From Tolypeutes matacus (taxonomy: Eukaryota; Chordata; Mammalia; Cingulata; Chlamyphoridae), in contig JAKSZT010054335.1 of NCBI GenBank assembly GCA_026826555.1, forward strand, positions 5,804,815 to 5,868,814: 64,000 nucleotides of DNA. Direction: 5' to 3'. Each line of letters opens with the position of its first letter. The first letter of the stretch is position 1. The notes beneath the pieces were generated by a model, which was given only the letters and a program-made list of their open reading frames with translations, made no database searches and was not told where the DNA came from. Made by a program: the position numbers and the translations under genes. Below, one piece after another: positions 12,546-24,146 of the stretch.

Positions 12546-12752
12546 TCAGTTTACCATTTTATCAGTAGTCCAGTGAGATAGATTATGAATAATTTCCAAA
12601 AGAGGTTTCTGGAGACAAGTAGGGAGGGTCTGCTTTATGGCTAAGACATGATTTAACTGCAGGCTTATAAAAATAGCCAGCATTTTTGTATTTCTCCTTG
12701 ATTTCATGTTCAAAGCTTCTTTGTTTTCATAAAATTTCAAAATTCTGAACAA
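12546..12752 (-). pseudogene. Possible integrase zinc-domain relic, minus strand
   Basis: A 68-codon frame ends with a His-X3-His block (HNLSH at about 12575) that resembles the N-terminal zinc-binding part of retroviral integrases. It is in the provirus orientation. The match is short and could be chance. Confidence 0.35.
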
Positions 12753-12784
12753 GCAGCTTCACAAGTATACCGATTTTCAGGCTA

Positions 12785-13155
12785 TGGGAAATACACTACA
12801 ATTGTTTAATTTGTCTTAAGCATAATTCAGGAAAACTCTTCTATAGCTCTCAAGGACATTTTCTTTACTTACTGGACCCTTTGAAATTTGGCAGTTGTAT
12901 TAAATTATCCCCTTGCTACTGCAGCTACAATCACAAAAGTATTATTAGAGGTAAAATAATCCCAAATTGGGCAATCTCCTTGGAGTGCCACAGCAAGTGA
13001 GGAACGAACCCTTTTACAGGGACAAAGATATTTTGCAACATTTTCATTGTGCTCATCACCTTCAGTCCTCAGGATTAGTGGAAAGAGCTCTAAACCAAAC
13101 CCATACTTCCCCCACAGCTGACCTAACTGGCTCAGTTTGTACCCCCACCATTTGA
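12785..13155 (+). pseudogene. Integrase (pol) relic in inverted orientation
   Basis: The plus strand shows, in order but across frame changes, a Cys-X2-Cys pair followed by a KHNSGK/QGHF-like linker (12795-12870). A degenerate core follows, and then an open stretch (12967-13155) with HCAHHLQSSGLVERA, which resembles the conserved end of the gamma-type integrase catalytic core. The catalytic acidic residues are not all visible. This reads opposite to the provirus LTRs, so the segment was inverted or inserted separately. No functional enzyme is encoded. Confidence 0.6.
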
Positions 13156-13159
13156 AATG

Positions 13160-14433
13160 CTCCTGTGTTCCGAGAGGAGGGTTAATGGGGCAGGGGGGTT
13201 AAGATAAGCAAGGGAGCCCTAGTATCTCTTACAGCCCATAGGCCCCCATTTCTAATTGTTTCCATTTATCAGCTCTACTCACCTAAAGATGTGGCATGGA
13301 CAGAGAAGCCTCTGCTGTTTCTCAGGGCAGCCTTCACAGTCGCAGCGAGAGGCTCTCTGCTTTCTTAGAGGAAAGAGCACTGGTGGGGGGGGGGTTGCTG
13401 CTGTTTCAGGAAGCTCTGGGCAGTGCCCCCCCCAGTGCCAGGCTGTCCACCAACCACAGAACGAGCACCCCAGAACCCAGTCCCCAGCAAGGCAGAACAG
13501 GCAGGAGCTCCAGACAGCCCCTCAAGCCTGATAACACACCCAGATTTTTAAAACATTTGGATTTAGTTCTACGGAAACTCTTTTTACATATTAGAAGTTC
13601 AGTTTCTTTAATTTCTGGAACTCCAGGAATGTAAATACAAATATAAAGCTAAACATAAATATAAATATAAGGCTAAGCATAAATATAAACATAAAGTGGT
13701 TATTTATCTTTAAGCAACTTGACTAGAGCTCATTTAAGAGTTTTTTATTTGTTAATTTGGCTTACCATCCAGAGGTAGGAAATACATATATTTATTAAAC
13801 AGACACAAATGGAAAGCTTATAGCTTCAATTAAAAATCCTTAGCCATGAGTCAGATACAAAACCACAGAAACACAAAAACCCAAACTTATTAAACTATAA
13901 TTTGGTTCCTTTTCTATAAATGCAACGCACTGGCTTAATTCTAAGCTACAGCGTGGACATGCTCTGGGGAGTCAGGATGTGGCGCACTAATAAGAGATCT
14001 TACAACCAGTATACCAATAGGAGGGAGACCAGAGTGGGACTCAAACCCACAACCGAAACATGAGCACGTTAGCAACTGATTCTCATATGTCTGGGACCTG
14101 CACCCAGTAATAACCTGGATGGACTAAGGTGCGACTCTAAGCCATAATCCTAACCCAGTAACCAGAGTGAGTCTCGAACCCACAACCACAGACCAGACTG
14201 ATTTCAAGTAAGAGTAGGCACCTTAACAAACTTACCCAGAAGACGTCTTTACCCAGAACTGTTTCTTCTCTCGGAACTAAACTGCGCCAAAGGGCCGACA
14301 GTGCCGTGGGGACAGAAGAGAGTCTCGGTGATCGAGCCTCTAGACTAGCTGGTTTAGGTGGCCGCTCAGGGTCAATGACTGGAAAACTCCATCTCACAGG
14401 GGCCGTGGAGCCTCGGGCAGGGGTCTTTACAAC
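13160..14433 (-). other. Retroviral leader/gag region, degenerate
   Basis: Lies between the primer binding site and the integrase relic. No open gag frame remains. It contains G/C-rich low-complexity sequence at 13383-13395 and two tRNA-like T-arm sequences at 14034-14050 and 14167-14183. Confidence 0.45.
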
Positions 14434-14434
14434 C

Positions 14435-14452
14435 GTCCCTTCGTGGTCACCA
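14435..14452 (-). promoter_or_regulatory. Primer binding site, tRNA-Arg (UCG) type
   Basis: On the minus strand TGGTGACCACGAAGGGAC lies 3 bases past the LTR end. As I recall the tRNA, it matches the 3' end of tRNA-Arg(UCG) plus CCA at 17 of 18 positions, with C to T at position 4. Confidence 0.75.
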
Positions 14453-14455
14453 AAT

Positions 14456-14951
14456 TGATACCACCAAGAGGGACCGCTTGACCAGTGCGCACAGAAGCCA
14501 AAACTAAGTCACCAGGATTTCAGTGAATGCAAGAGCTTATTGCAAAGTTGACCAGCAAGGAGACCGGGGGCAAGACTCAGATCAGTCTCCCCAAACAAAA
14601 TGGGCGCTGGGGTCTTATACCGCCTGGGGAAGGTGGGCTTAAGGGAGTGGCTAGGAATGGGGTGAGATGACGCGGGCCAGTCCAGGCCGGGAAAGGTGGG
14701 GTTAAACAGAGCACGCCCTCTTGCAGTTATGCTTGGAGGCCTAGCATGCTCTGTGACTAGAACCGGTTAGAGCCGGCTTCAGAAACAGTAACTTTTCTCA
14801 CAAGGCAGTAAAGCCTCTCATGAGTAAACATGAAGAGGTGGGCATCTGAGCAAAAGTTTCTAGAAACTTCTACGAACCAGTAAGGGAGGGGCTACTCTGA
14901 AAAGCGGGTTAGTAAGTGGCGGGTCAAGAGGGCTGGTGAGTGGCAGTTTCA
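14456..14951 (-). repeat. 5' LTR of the endogenous retrovirus
   Basis: TGAAAC...GTATCA on the minus strand, 496 bp. A TATA-like GTATAAG lies at 14614-14620. The polyadenylation signal has decayed (AATAAG near 14536). The alignment to 6744-7236 is about 90% overall but very uneven. Confidence 0.87.
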
Positions 14952-17900
14952 GTGGCTAAAGGGATATAAACAGGACTTCCAAGGCATGCCCTTTCCACCT
15001 GTCAACCTCCAGCCTGGTGCTGGAGCCGAGCTTCCAGGAGACAACTGGAAACACCACCCACGGGGCTGCCGGAGCTACCTGGGAGCCAGCGCCACCTTCC
15101 ACGTGGCTCTCAGAGACAGAGAGAGAAGCCTCTCCTGCATTCAAGCCACTGCTGTTTCCGTCTCTGTGAAAGCAGCCAAATCAATACCCAAATGACCTTT
15201 CTTATCAAGGTCAGGCACTGTTATTTTCTTCAATATCCCCTCAGTTAAGCCAGACCAAACTCCTCACCATCTTCAAAAAATTTTTCCCACAAATCTGGGG
15301 TTTTACATCAGCTGTTCTAGCTATCTAGAACACTCTCCAATGCCCAGCAAACTTCATCCCCAAATATCATCAAATGTCACCTGTAGTTTCCAAGCCCTCC
15401 TGGCCCCCTTCCCTCTGACAGAACTGCTTCACTCCAGGGTCAGAAGTGCTTTTTCTGCATGCCTCTGCCCCCTCCAGGAGAAGGGGCTCTGAGTGACTCA
15501 CCTTTAAACCCAACCCAGCACTCAGCACTGAACCAGGCAATGAGCAGGGCTGGACGAATGGGAACCAAGGGAAGGAAGAGGAGGCAGTGGTGGCAGGCCT
15601 AGTCCCCTTGCCCACCCAGCCTCCAGGATGGCGAGGTGGTGCCACCTGGTGCCCAGGTCTTCTCCAGGCCCTCCCAGTATCACCCCAGCTCTTGCCCAGC
15701 ATGGAGCAAAGTCCCACAAGGAAGTGAATATCCTCAAATGCTCAGCAAGTCGGCGCCAGGGGTCGCCATTCCTAGCGGGGCATAACCACACTCTTCATCC
15801 CTTCAGCGCTAAAACCCTAACTAGGTTTTCTCCGAGGCCTAAGGTTTGGAGTGGATCGTCCTCCCTGAGGACGAGGGCCTCATTTGGGACCAGCTGGGGG
15901 GAAGAAGAGCAGCTCTGCCCACTCTGCGTCTGACCCCCAGCGAGGGGCGAGTGGCCAAAAGGCCCCTCCTCAAGGATTTGCACTCATGCAAACTGGGCCC
16001 CTCAGACCCAATTTGGCTTCATGGATCCCACCAGGCACCGGGACGATGCTTACATTTTGCAGCAGAGGGGGTGGCTCTAATTAGTGTCTGACATTTAGAA
16101 ATGAAGGAATCTCATGTGAAAACTCAGAGCTCTGGCCTCTCAGAAGGAGGCAACACATCTGCAGCCACCAGGGTCTCCACGGATCAGTTAAATGTGCTGC
16201 GTGGCGGCCGCCCCACAGGGGTAGCTCCAGCGGGGTCTCTGCGCCCAGAGAAGAGAATTGCACGGCTGCGAAGGAGGCAGTGGGCAAAATTTCCCTCAAT
16301 ACTCACCCCGTCTTCGGGAGGTCTGGGGAAAAACAGCAAGGGCAGAGGGGAGACTAGAGGGAGGGAGAGAGAGGCAGTGCTGGGGTAGGAGGAAACGTTT
16401 AGTGAGAAAAAACTGGCAAAGTCAGAGGAAAAGAGAGGAACAGCAGGACACAGCGCAAAGGGGGAAGACAGAGAAGACGAGGAAAACCAGGCCCATGAGT
16501 GCCACCTGCTGGAAGATGCCGGAGGCCCTGGAGGCCGCACCAAGAGCCTGGAGAGGGGGACTTGGCCCCAGCTCCCCCCAAATCTCACCGTCACCAGGGC
16601 AAATCATGAGGTCACCTCTCTGGGACGCCGTTCTTCACCTGCAGAAAAGCTCTGCTCCCACCCTACGCGTCTCTGAGCAGGGGGCTGCCGGCTGCAGGGG
16701 TGGGGCCTGGGGTGGCCACCCTCCACAGCCCGTGACGCCCCACGGGGGGAGGCCCGTGGGCCCAGGCGCCGACCCCCTGCAGGTGCCAGCGCACTGTATT
16801 TCTACGTGCACTTCCCTGATTTCTCAAGAAATTCTCCAACACCTGCGAGTGAAATTGAACACGCCGCCTCCAGTCCACGTGCTGGCATTTCCATGCTGCT
16901 GTCTCACCCCGAGACTCAGGAAACCGTTATCGACTGCATTAAAGGTGGCCTCGAAGGAGCCTTAAATCTCAAAGCAGGTCGCACGACAGCAGCCCTTCTT
17001 TCTACTTTTTCCTTTCACCCATTTCATTACAACACGTTTCCACTTGGCCAGGTCTGTGCTTGAGAAAGTTCTGGCTGGAGACAGGAACCCCCTCCCCTTG
17101 GGACTTCCCTAATTCATGAAGAAACCGCAACCCCCGGCGGTGACAGCAGTGAGACAAGTACCCCTCACCTGCTTGATCACTCGCAAACCGGTCGTGCAGA
17201 CTTGGAAACAATTCCATTTTGTCGAAATGATGAGGATTGAGGAATACACACTCAGAGACTACAGCCAGGCTTTCCTGGTACTGGAGACACACGATACTTC
17301 ATAACTGGTGCCTGGGAGAGAGCCTTCTAGAAAACTCTCCCCATCATGGGATCACAGTTTACAGCCTTAACTTCCGCAGCCTCAGGGAACTCAATCTTAG
17401 TAAGTACTTTCTACACCACAAAAGCTGTGAAAACTTACTAACTCAACCATGTCGTTTAACGGAAGAGGCCGCGGAGGCCGGAGCTTGCACGCCTCACACA
17501 GGAAACCAGCGACAGGCTCTGAGCCTGGTGCAAGGGCCGCTGCACCACGCACGAGGCCTCAGGCAGGAGCAGCAGGACCTGCCTGGGACCAGTAAACGCG
17601 CGGTAAGTATTTGCTGAATGTGCGCCTGCATTCACCTTCACAAACCGGCATGCAGCGCAAGGTGAGGGTTTTACAAACAAGGGAGGGTCCAGAAGACCGC
17701 GTGATGAGCCAAGGTCTCGCTGCAGATAAGCCACCAAGTCAGACCCCACGGCAGCCCACACCATCCCAACCCTAATTCAAACATGCCCCTTCCGAGGAAA
17801 CCCCCAGGGAAGGCAGCTGCAGGAAAGCAAGTCTACTCCTTCACTAATCAGTGGGCGTTCCGACGGGACCCAGGAGCACGGGGTGACGGTGCCCCCAGGC

Positions 17901-19300
17901 AGGCAGTGTGTGCTGCAGACCTGGGCTCCTCGAGCGGAGCGGGACGCCAGGTCACTCCCGAGTCTCCACCCAGACCTCTGAGCCAGAATCCACATGATGG
18001 AGTCCAGGCACTAGCTCTGATATGACATCCTCCAAGGGTTTCTGGCATACCAACATTTGAGAGTCAAAAGGGAGCCCCTTGCCATAATTTTAACTATTAA
18101 ATTTGTTTTTGAAAAAAATAGATAAATAAGCATGTGGCTCAACACTCAAAACGTTGGCCAAGGAACAGGCAGTCTCGTGGGCAGCTCCGTCCCTCCCACG
18201 CACGTGGTCCTCCGCCCCCATCAGTATGAGATTTCCCCCACTCTTCATGCCAGTGCTAGGTGTGAGCCTGTTGTCAAGCCAGGCCTCTCTCACCCCTTCC
18301 TCTCATAGAAGAGGAAACTGAGGCCCTGGGCGGTTCAGGGACTCAGGCGGCGTCTCCAGGCAGGGACCTCCCACCCCACCCACCCCTGGGCTCTGTCCTT
18401 CCACTCCACCCCCTGCCCACACAGCAGCTTCTTCCTCTTGACTCCACTGAAGTGTTACCTCACGTGCTTGAGAGCAAAGAGCGTCTTCAGAAGAGAAGAG
18501 ACGCCAGCCAGGAACCAGAAAAAGAAGGCCTGAGAGCCTGTGTGTCTGAGACTGAAACAAAAACGACACCAGGGAGTCCTCCAAAAGGGATTGGCCTGGA
18601 TTACCACCAGAAATGACTCCTTCTTAGAAAACAGATCACTGCCGACTCTGGCTAAGCTCAAAGACCCATGGAGCTTTCCAGAATAGTTACTTCAACAGGC
18701 TTCAAACAGAAATCTACAAAATCAGATGATGTTCCACTACAGGTTAGACTGATTCTAACATTAAGATGTACAGCTAGAACTGCAGGGGAACTTATTTTAC
18801 TTTAAAAGGGAAAAGTCACGTGTATAATCGAGCCCAGAGTTAAACCTCCAAGAGAATGCTCCAAAAATGGGGAGTGCTACTGTTCATTTAGAATTTCTCT
18901 TTTACTAGGAAATAAATAAAAAACAACACTTTGGATTTCTATATTTCCTGATATTTCCTCTCAAAAGTGTGTAATGTCTTGTAATTATTAAATTATTAGG
19001 GGGAGTTATTCTTTACATGAAAATATCCAATGTCAGTTTGACTGTAATTCAATCACTAGTGTTTAGACAGATGGAGCTGGTGGAACAACAGAGCAGCAAA
19101 CAGTTTGAAAGCATGTCTGGAGAACCAAAAAGTTGTTTATGATTCCTTAAAGCTGTAAACTCCCACCTGGGGTTAAATGTATGCAAGGGATCCCAAGCAC
19201 TGAAAGTGCAAAGCACATGAGCATCTGATAAAGCTAGAGACCTGCCTAGTCCCTGTATAACTCCCCTTCCAGGCGCCAGCCCCGGAGAAGATCTCACACA
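14952..19300. other. TRAK1 intron, no gene seen
   Basis: Unique-looking intronic sequence. 15190-15480 has L2-like phrasing, and a short MIR-like piece lies near 18280-18330. The plus-strand 235-codon frame at 16258-16965 has no known motif and overlaps equally long antisense frames; I regard it as non-coding. Confidence 0.5.
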
Positions 19301-19309
19301 AAGGAACAA

Positions 19310-20040
19310 GGAACAAGGAGACCTTTCCAGGATGGTTTTTATAGCACTGTAATAGCTTCCAAAATGGAAACAGATAGTCCCTCGGTTGAGCCACAGATAA
19401 ATAAACTGTGATTTATTCAGAACAGAATACAATACAAGCATTAAAATGAATAAACTAGATCTGCATATATCAACAAAATATCAAAAACATAATGTTGGGT
19501 GGAAAGTTGCAGAAGATGCATCCAGTATGAAACCGTTTATGTAAAATCCTAAGATACTCAAAATAATAACACAATTATGCACAAATACACACATGGGGTA
19601 AAAGCTTAAGGATATTCACAGGAATCAAGCACACCCCAGGAGAGAGGAAAGAACGCAGAGGGGCTGCGGGGGGCTGGGGCTCGAGCTGGGCGAGGACGGC
19701 ATTTGCTTGGTTTGCCTCTATCGGATCCAGGGTAATTATGAATATCGCCCTCTGTCACTCTCGTTAGTGTTCCCTGCTTTAAAATCGCATCGAGACACCA
19801 CTACAGACCCACTGGAACAGGTACAGTCAGAAACACAGACAGCACCAAGTGCTGGAAAGGAAGCTGAGAGACTGCGACTCTTACCCACCGCTGGTGGCAA
19901 TCAAAGTGTCACAGCCTCTCTGACCACAGCACAGGTCTGCAAATCTAGAAATCATTGCATTGTACCATTATCATAGTGTCATTAAAGTGTCACAATGGTG
20001 TATTTTTAGGTCCATAAATTATACCTCAATAAAACTGATT
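19310..20040 (+). mobile_element. Old L1 3'-end fragment(s)
   Basis: The segment 'ataaataaactgtgatttattcag...cataatgttgggtggaaagttgc...gaaaccgtttatgtaaaa' and the later 'ttatacctcaataaaactgat' resemble L1M ORF2-end and 3' UTR sequence. They are probably two diverged pieces. Confidence 0.5.
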
Positions 20041-20449
20041 TTTGTTTTGTTTTGTTTGTTTTAACTGCCATTGCTCAGACAATGATGACTCTACTTGGGC
20101 CATTTAGATCTGGCATAAAAAGAACAAAAGGTTGTTAAATATAAATGGGAATATTTAAGTATCTGCAAATTATTGCTGTATATTCCTGTGCATTTTAACT
20201 GTCAAATCTTAAATTTTTTAAAAGATGTTCCTCGCATCACCAAACACAGCTGATATATTTAGCAAAAGGGCAGGATTTAAATAAACCATATCGATTTAAT
20301 GAAACATTGTAAAGTCCTGAAAATCAATTATTTATTCATTTCTTGGGGATAGGTCATTTGGGCAGAAACCGAAAGGAAAATCTAGGGGAACAGTGTTCTA
20401 AAGAGCAAACACAAAAAAGGGCCAGCTCCCACCTTAGCGCCACCTTGTT

Positions 20450-21080
20450 AGAAAGCAGAAGCCAATCCGCGGGCTGAGGCGCAAAAGAAGAAAGAGGGGG
20501 CAGAGGTCCAAGTAAGCCACTGGGGGGCACCTACGGAGGCCGCCTGCGGGGGCCGGGACGCTGGCATAAGGGAGGGGCTGCACGCTGACTGGGGCTCCTC
20601 TCTCGGCGACCTAGAACCTCTGAGAGTGCCACCCTGCCGTGGCATAGCGGTCCTTTGCCTTGGACATCTGGACTAGAACGGCTCTCAGTTGTGGCCGAGT
20701 GTAACGCTCGTATAAGTCATCTTGTCCGTGGTCTTAGCTAAAGGATAAAAAAAATGAAAGAGAGGGAAGGTGGGGAGAAAGGGAGGAAGGGAAAGGAGGG
20801 AGGGGAGGGAGGGAGAAGGGCAGACAGACAGACCTGAGGCAGCCAGAAGGCCTGGGGGAGGGGGCAATGGAAGATGGGGCAGGAGAGGCAGGCGGAGGCC
20901 AGAGCACCAGAGAACTGGAAGCGCCTTAGTGCTGCATGAAACAATCTTTTTAAACTCACATTGTTGCTTGTTACAACGATTACATAAAAATTCAATACAG
21001 CCAGAGCTTAAACTCATTCAAACAAAAGTTGTGTCCTTTGGACATTCCGTGTTTGATGGCAGCACAAATCTGAAAATCAA
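20450..21080. other. Intron with purine-rich low-complexity tract
   Basis: A G/A-only stretch of about 80 bp lies at 20745-20825 (repeated ggga/agga). The frames across it are low-complexity artefacts. Confidence 0.5.
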
Positions 21081-21185
21081 CTAGAAGGAAATAATTATAT
21101 CGTACTGTTGTCATTGTACTGTTCAATTGTCACAACGGGTAGATTTTTAGGTATGTAAATTATACCTCAAGAAAGCTTAAATATC

Positions 21186-23142
21186 ATTGTTATGTCAATT
21201 TTACCCAAAGTACTCTACAGGTTCAACACAATCCCAATCTCAATTCCAACAGCCTGCTTTGCAGAAATGAAAAGCCAATCATCAAATTCACATGGAAGAG
21301 TAAGGGGCCCAAAATAGCCAAAAACATCTTGGGGAAAAAAAGAACAAAACTGGAGGACTCACATGATTACAAAGCTACAGTAATCAAAACAGCATGGCAC
21401 TGGCACGAGGATGGATAAAGACCAATAGAACAGAATTGAGAGTTGAGAAATAAACCTTTCATGCACGGTCAACTCATTTTTTTTAACTTTTTAAATTTTC
21501 CCCCCTTGCTGCTTGTCTTCCTTTATTGCACCAGCTCGCCGCATCGCACAGGCCCTGAGCTCTCGGCGCCACGCGGGAGGAGCTCCTTCACCAGGAGGGT
21601 CCAGGGATTTGATAAGGGGATCAAGTCCACTCAATGGGGAAAGAAGAGTCTCTTCAAGAAACCATGCTGGGAAAACTGGATGTCCACACAAGAGAATGAA
21701 GGTGCCGCCCTCCTAACTCAAAATGGATCAAGAACTAAGTGTAAGAACCAGAGCTGTGAAACTCCTGGAAGAAAACCTAGGGAAGCACCTTCAGGATCCG
21801 AGTTAAATGGTTTCTGAGACCACACCAAAAGCATGAGCAAAAGAAAAAACAGGTAGGATGTCACCAAAATTAACATCTTTTCTGCATGGAAGTTCATCAT
21901 GAAAGTAAAAAGACAATCTTCAGATTGCGAGAAAATACTTGGAAACCACATATCTGATAAAGGTTTAATGTCCAGAATATTAGGAAATCCTGAAACTCAC
22001 CAACAAAAGACAAACAACCCAATTTAAAAATGGGCAAAAGACTTCTAGACAGTTCTCCACTGAAGTAATACAAATAGCCAATAAGCACAAGAAAAGATGT
22101 TCAGCATCATTAGCCATTGGCAACATGCTCAAAACAACAACAAAATACCACTTCACACCCACGAGAAGGACTACTATTAAAAAATGGAAAATAACAAGTG
22201 CTGGAGACGATGTGGAGAAATAGGAGCCCTCGCGTGTCGTGGTGGGAATGCAAAACGGGCAGCGGCCGTGGAAACCAGTTTGGTGGTTCCTCAAAGAGTT
22301 AAGTGTAGAATCACCATGCGATCCAGCAACCCCCCTTCTAGAATTGAAAGCAGGAACTCAACCGATATTTGCACACTGAGATTCAGAGCAGCACTATTCA
22401 CAACTGCAACCCAACTGCCCGTCGACAGATGAGCAAACAAAATGTGGCTTAAACATACAACGCAATACTACTTAGCCTTAAAGAGGAACGGCATACGTGA
22501 CAACATGGGCTAGCCTTCAAGACATCATGTTGATTCTGGATTTTATGATATTTTTGATAAATGTGTTTTTTTTCTCATTTCTAATTCTAAATAAATATTC
22601 ACTTTTTGCCTCTAAAAAAAAAAAAAGACATCTTGTTGAGTGAAATAAGCCAGACACAAAAAGACAAATATTGAATGACTTTACTTGATATGAAATAATT
22701 AGAATGGAGTCAGAAACGAGAACACAGATTCCCAGGGCAGGGGTGGGGATAAGGCATGGGGGGTTGATGCTTAATTGATACGGTTCCGTGTCGGATGCTG
22801 GAGAGGTTTTGGTCATGGATGGTGGTGATGGAAGCACAGCATTGTGGCTGCAGTTAATACCACTCAGTTATATGTCTGAATGTGGTTAAAAGGGGAAATT
22901 TGAGGTAGTATGTATGTTATTAGAATTTTAAAAGTTTTAACCATAGGACTGTACAACACAGTGAACCGTAATGTAAACTATGGGCGATAGTAATTAGTAT
23001 AATTGTAATGACCAGTTGTGATGAAGCATTAGTAAAAGGGAAAACTGTGTGCAAGGGGCTGGAGCGTGGGAGCCACGTATTTTCAGTGTGATTTTGCTGT
23101 AAACCTACAACTTCTCAAAAAAATTTTTTTAATTAAAAAAAA
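21186..23142 (+). mobile_element. 5'-truncated L1 with 3' UTR
   Basis: The ORF2 C-terminal part is recognisable ('tggcactggcacgaggatgg', 'ggaaataggagccct', 'gttgagtgaaataagccag'). A typical L1 3' UTR follows ('aaccgtaatgtaaactatggg', 'gattttgctgtaaacctac') with an A-rich tail. Many frameshifts are present. It is interrupted by a short insertion at 22533-22624. Confidence 0.8.
22533..22624 (+). mobile_element. Very short processed mRNA 3'-end insertion
   Basis: About 80 bp with an AATAAA signal followed about 20 bp later by a 13-A run. It is flanked by a 14-bp duplication of the L1 target (aagacatcatgttg at 22519-22532; aagacatcttgttg at 22625-22638, one mismatch). This is the mark of L1-mediated insertion of a severely 5'-truncated cellular mRNA. 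The source gene is not recognised. Confidence 0.7.
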
Positions 23143-23194
23143 GTTGTGTTCTTCAAACTTACATCCCAGGATGAGGTATTTGTCTGCCCCCAGA

Positions 23195-23450
23195 CTGCCT
23201 TTTTTTTTTTTTTTTTTTTTCATTTTAAAAACAATTTATTGAAATATATCATTCATATATGGACATACATAAACCGTAAGTATATAATAAAGGTTGTGAA
23301 CTTACAAAACAAGCATGCATGTCATCACACAGGGCTCCCATACATCACCCCCTGCCACACGCTGCATCGTTGCCAAACATTTGTAACAAGTCATGAAAGA
23401 GCATCGTGCAGGTATTACTACTAACCATCGCAGGCTGCCATTTGATCCAT
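23195..23450 (-). mobile_element. Antisense LINE-like fragment with T run
   Basis: A 23-nt T run is followed by 'caatttattgaaatatatcattcat', phrasing typical of an antisense LINE 3' end. Diverged; class uncertain. Confidence 0.4.
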
Positions 23451-23451
23451 G

Positions 23452-24140
23452 GAGTTCAGCGTCAAGTCTTCTGAAAAAGGAGAAGGTTCCGGCAGTGGGA
23501 AAACCCTTTACTAGGTACAAACACACAAAGGGGACGTTGCAAGAAGGCCTAATTTTTGCTTCCTTTCATTTGGCTCCCCTTTTGCGTTGGGGGTGCCAGT
23601 ACAGCAGCTCGAAGAGTCACAGGAGCGGCCCCCGGTGAGGAGACCCCGAGGCCCAGGCCCTGAGGACGAGGCCTGAAGGCCCACCCTGACCCTGCCGAGC
23701 TCGGCCCACCAGGCAGCAGTGCGTCCCAGAGCCTCCCGGCTCGGCCCCTTAGTGGCGGTGGTGGTACCCGGGGAGGCCGCTGGCAAGCTTGCAGACAGTC
23801 GTTCTCGGCTTCGGGACTTCTCCCATCCATCCACCGTCTCCTCTTCCAGGCTTCACTCGCCTTCGTGAGGCAGAGTAAGGAAAAAGGATGCGTGCCCCGA
23901 ACCCCAGTGTCCCTTCTGCCCCTTCACTGATACACCGGAGACCGCCCTCCTGCTGCCGCTATAAACGGCATTAGTGGGACAATTAATAAAATATGAATGA
24001 GGGTGTGGAGTAACCAATAGTGCAGAATTAGTTTAACTTTCTGATTATGATCATTACATTCTGTTATGTAAGAATGCCCTTGTTTTTAGGAACTATCCAC
24101 TGAGTATTTAAAGACAGCAGGTCATGTGGAGCAGGTACAG
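23452..24140. other. Intron, no gene seen
   Basis: The 23.5-23.9 kb part is GC-rich, with overlapping antisense frames and no splice-site support. Confidence 0.45.
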
Positions 24141-24146
24141 CTCCCG

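Larger units (their letters stand above)
6744..14951 (-). mobile_element. Endogenous retrovirus, broken, with paired LTRs
   Basis: Two direct LTR copies (6744-7236 and 14456-14951) bracket 7.2 kb. Orientation is minus: the primer binding site follows the higher-coordinate LTR, the polypurine tract precedes the lower one, and TATA and AATAAA lie on the minus strand. Later insertions occupy at least 10797-11402 (a solo LTR) and about 11428-12339 (an L1), and an L1-like fragment lies at about 8370-8830. An env relic with stops sits near the 3' LTR as expected. Integrase-like relics are present, but part of them is inverted. No open gag, pol or env gene remains. No clear target-site duplication flanks the LTRs. 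The CX6CC env motif and the spacing of LTR, primer site and leader suggest a gamma-type (class I) element. Confidence 0.85.

Noticed and set aside
16258..16965. A 235-codon plus-strand frame
   Set aside because: GC-rich intron with equally long antisense frames, no recognisable motif, no splice context.
21024..23150. A shared 'aaagttgtgt' sequence on both sides of the 21-23 kb L1 as its target duplication
   Set aside because: The left copy is about 160 bp away from the L1's apparent start, with other L1-like sequence in between, so the match may be chance.
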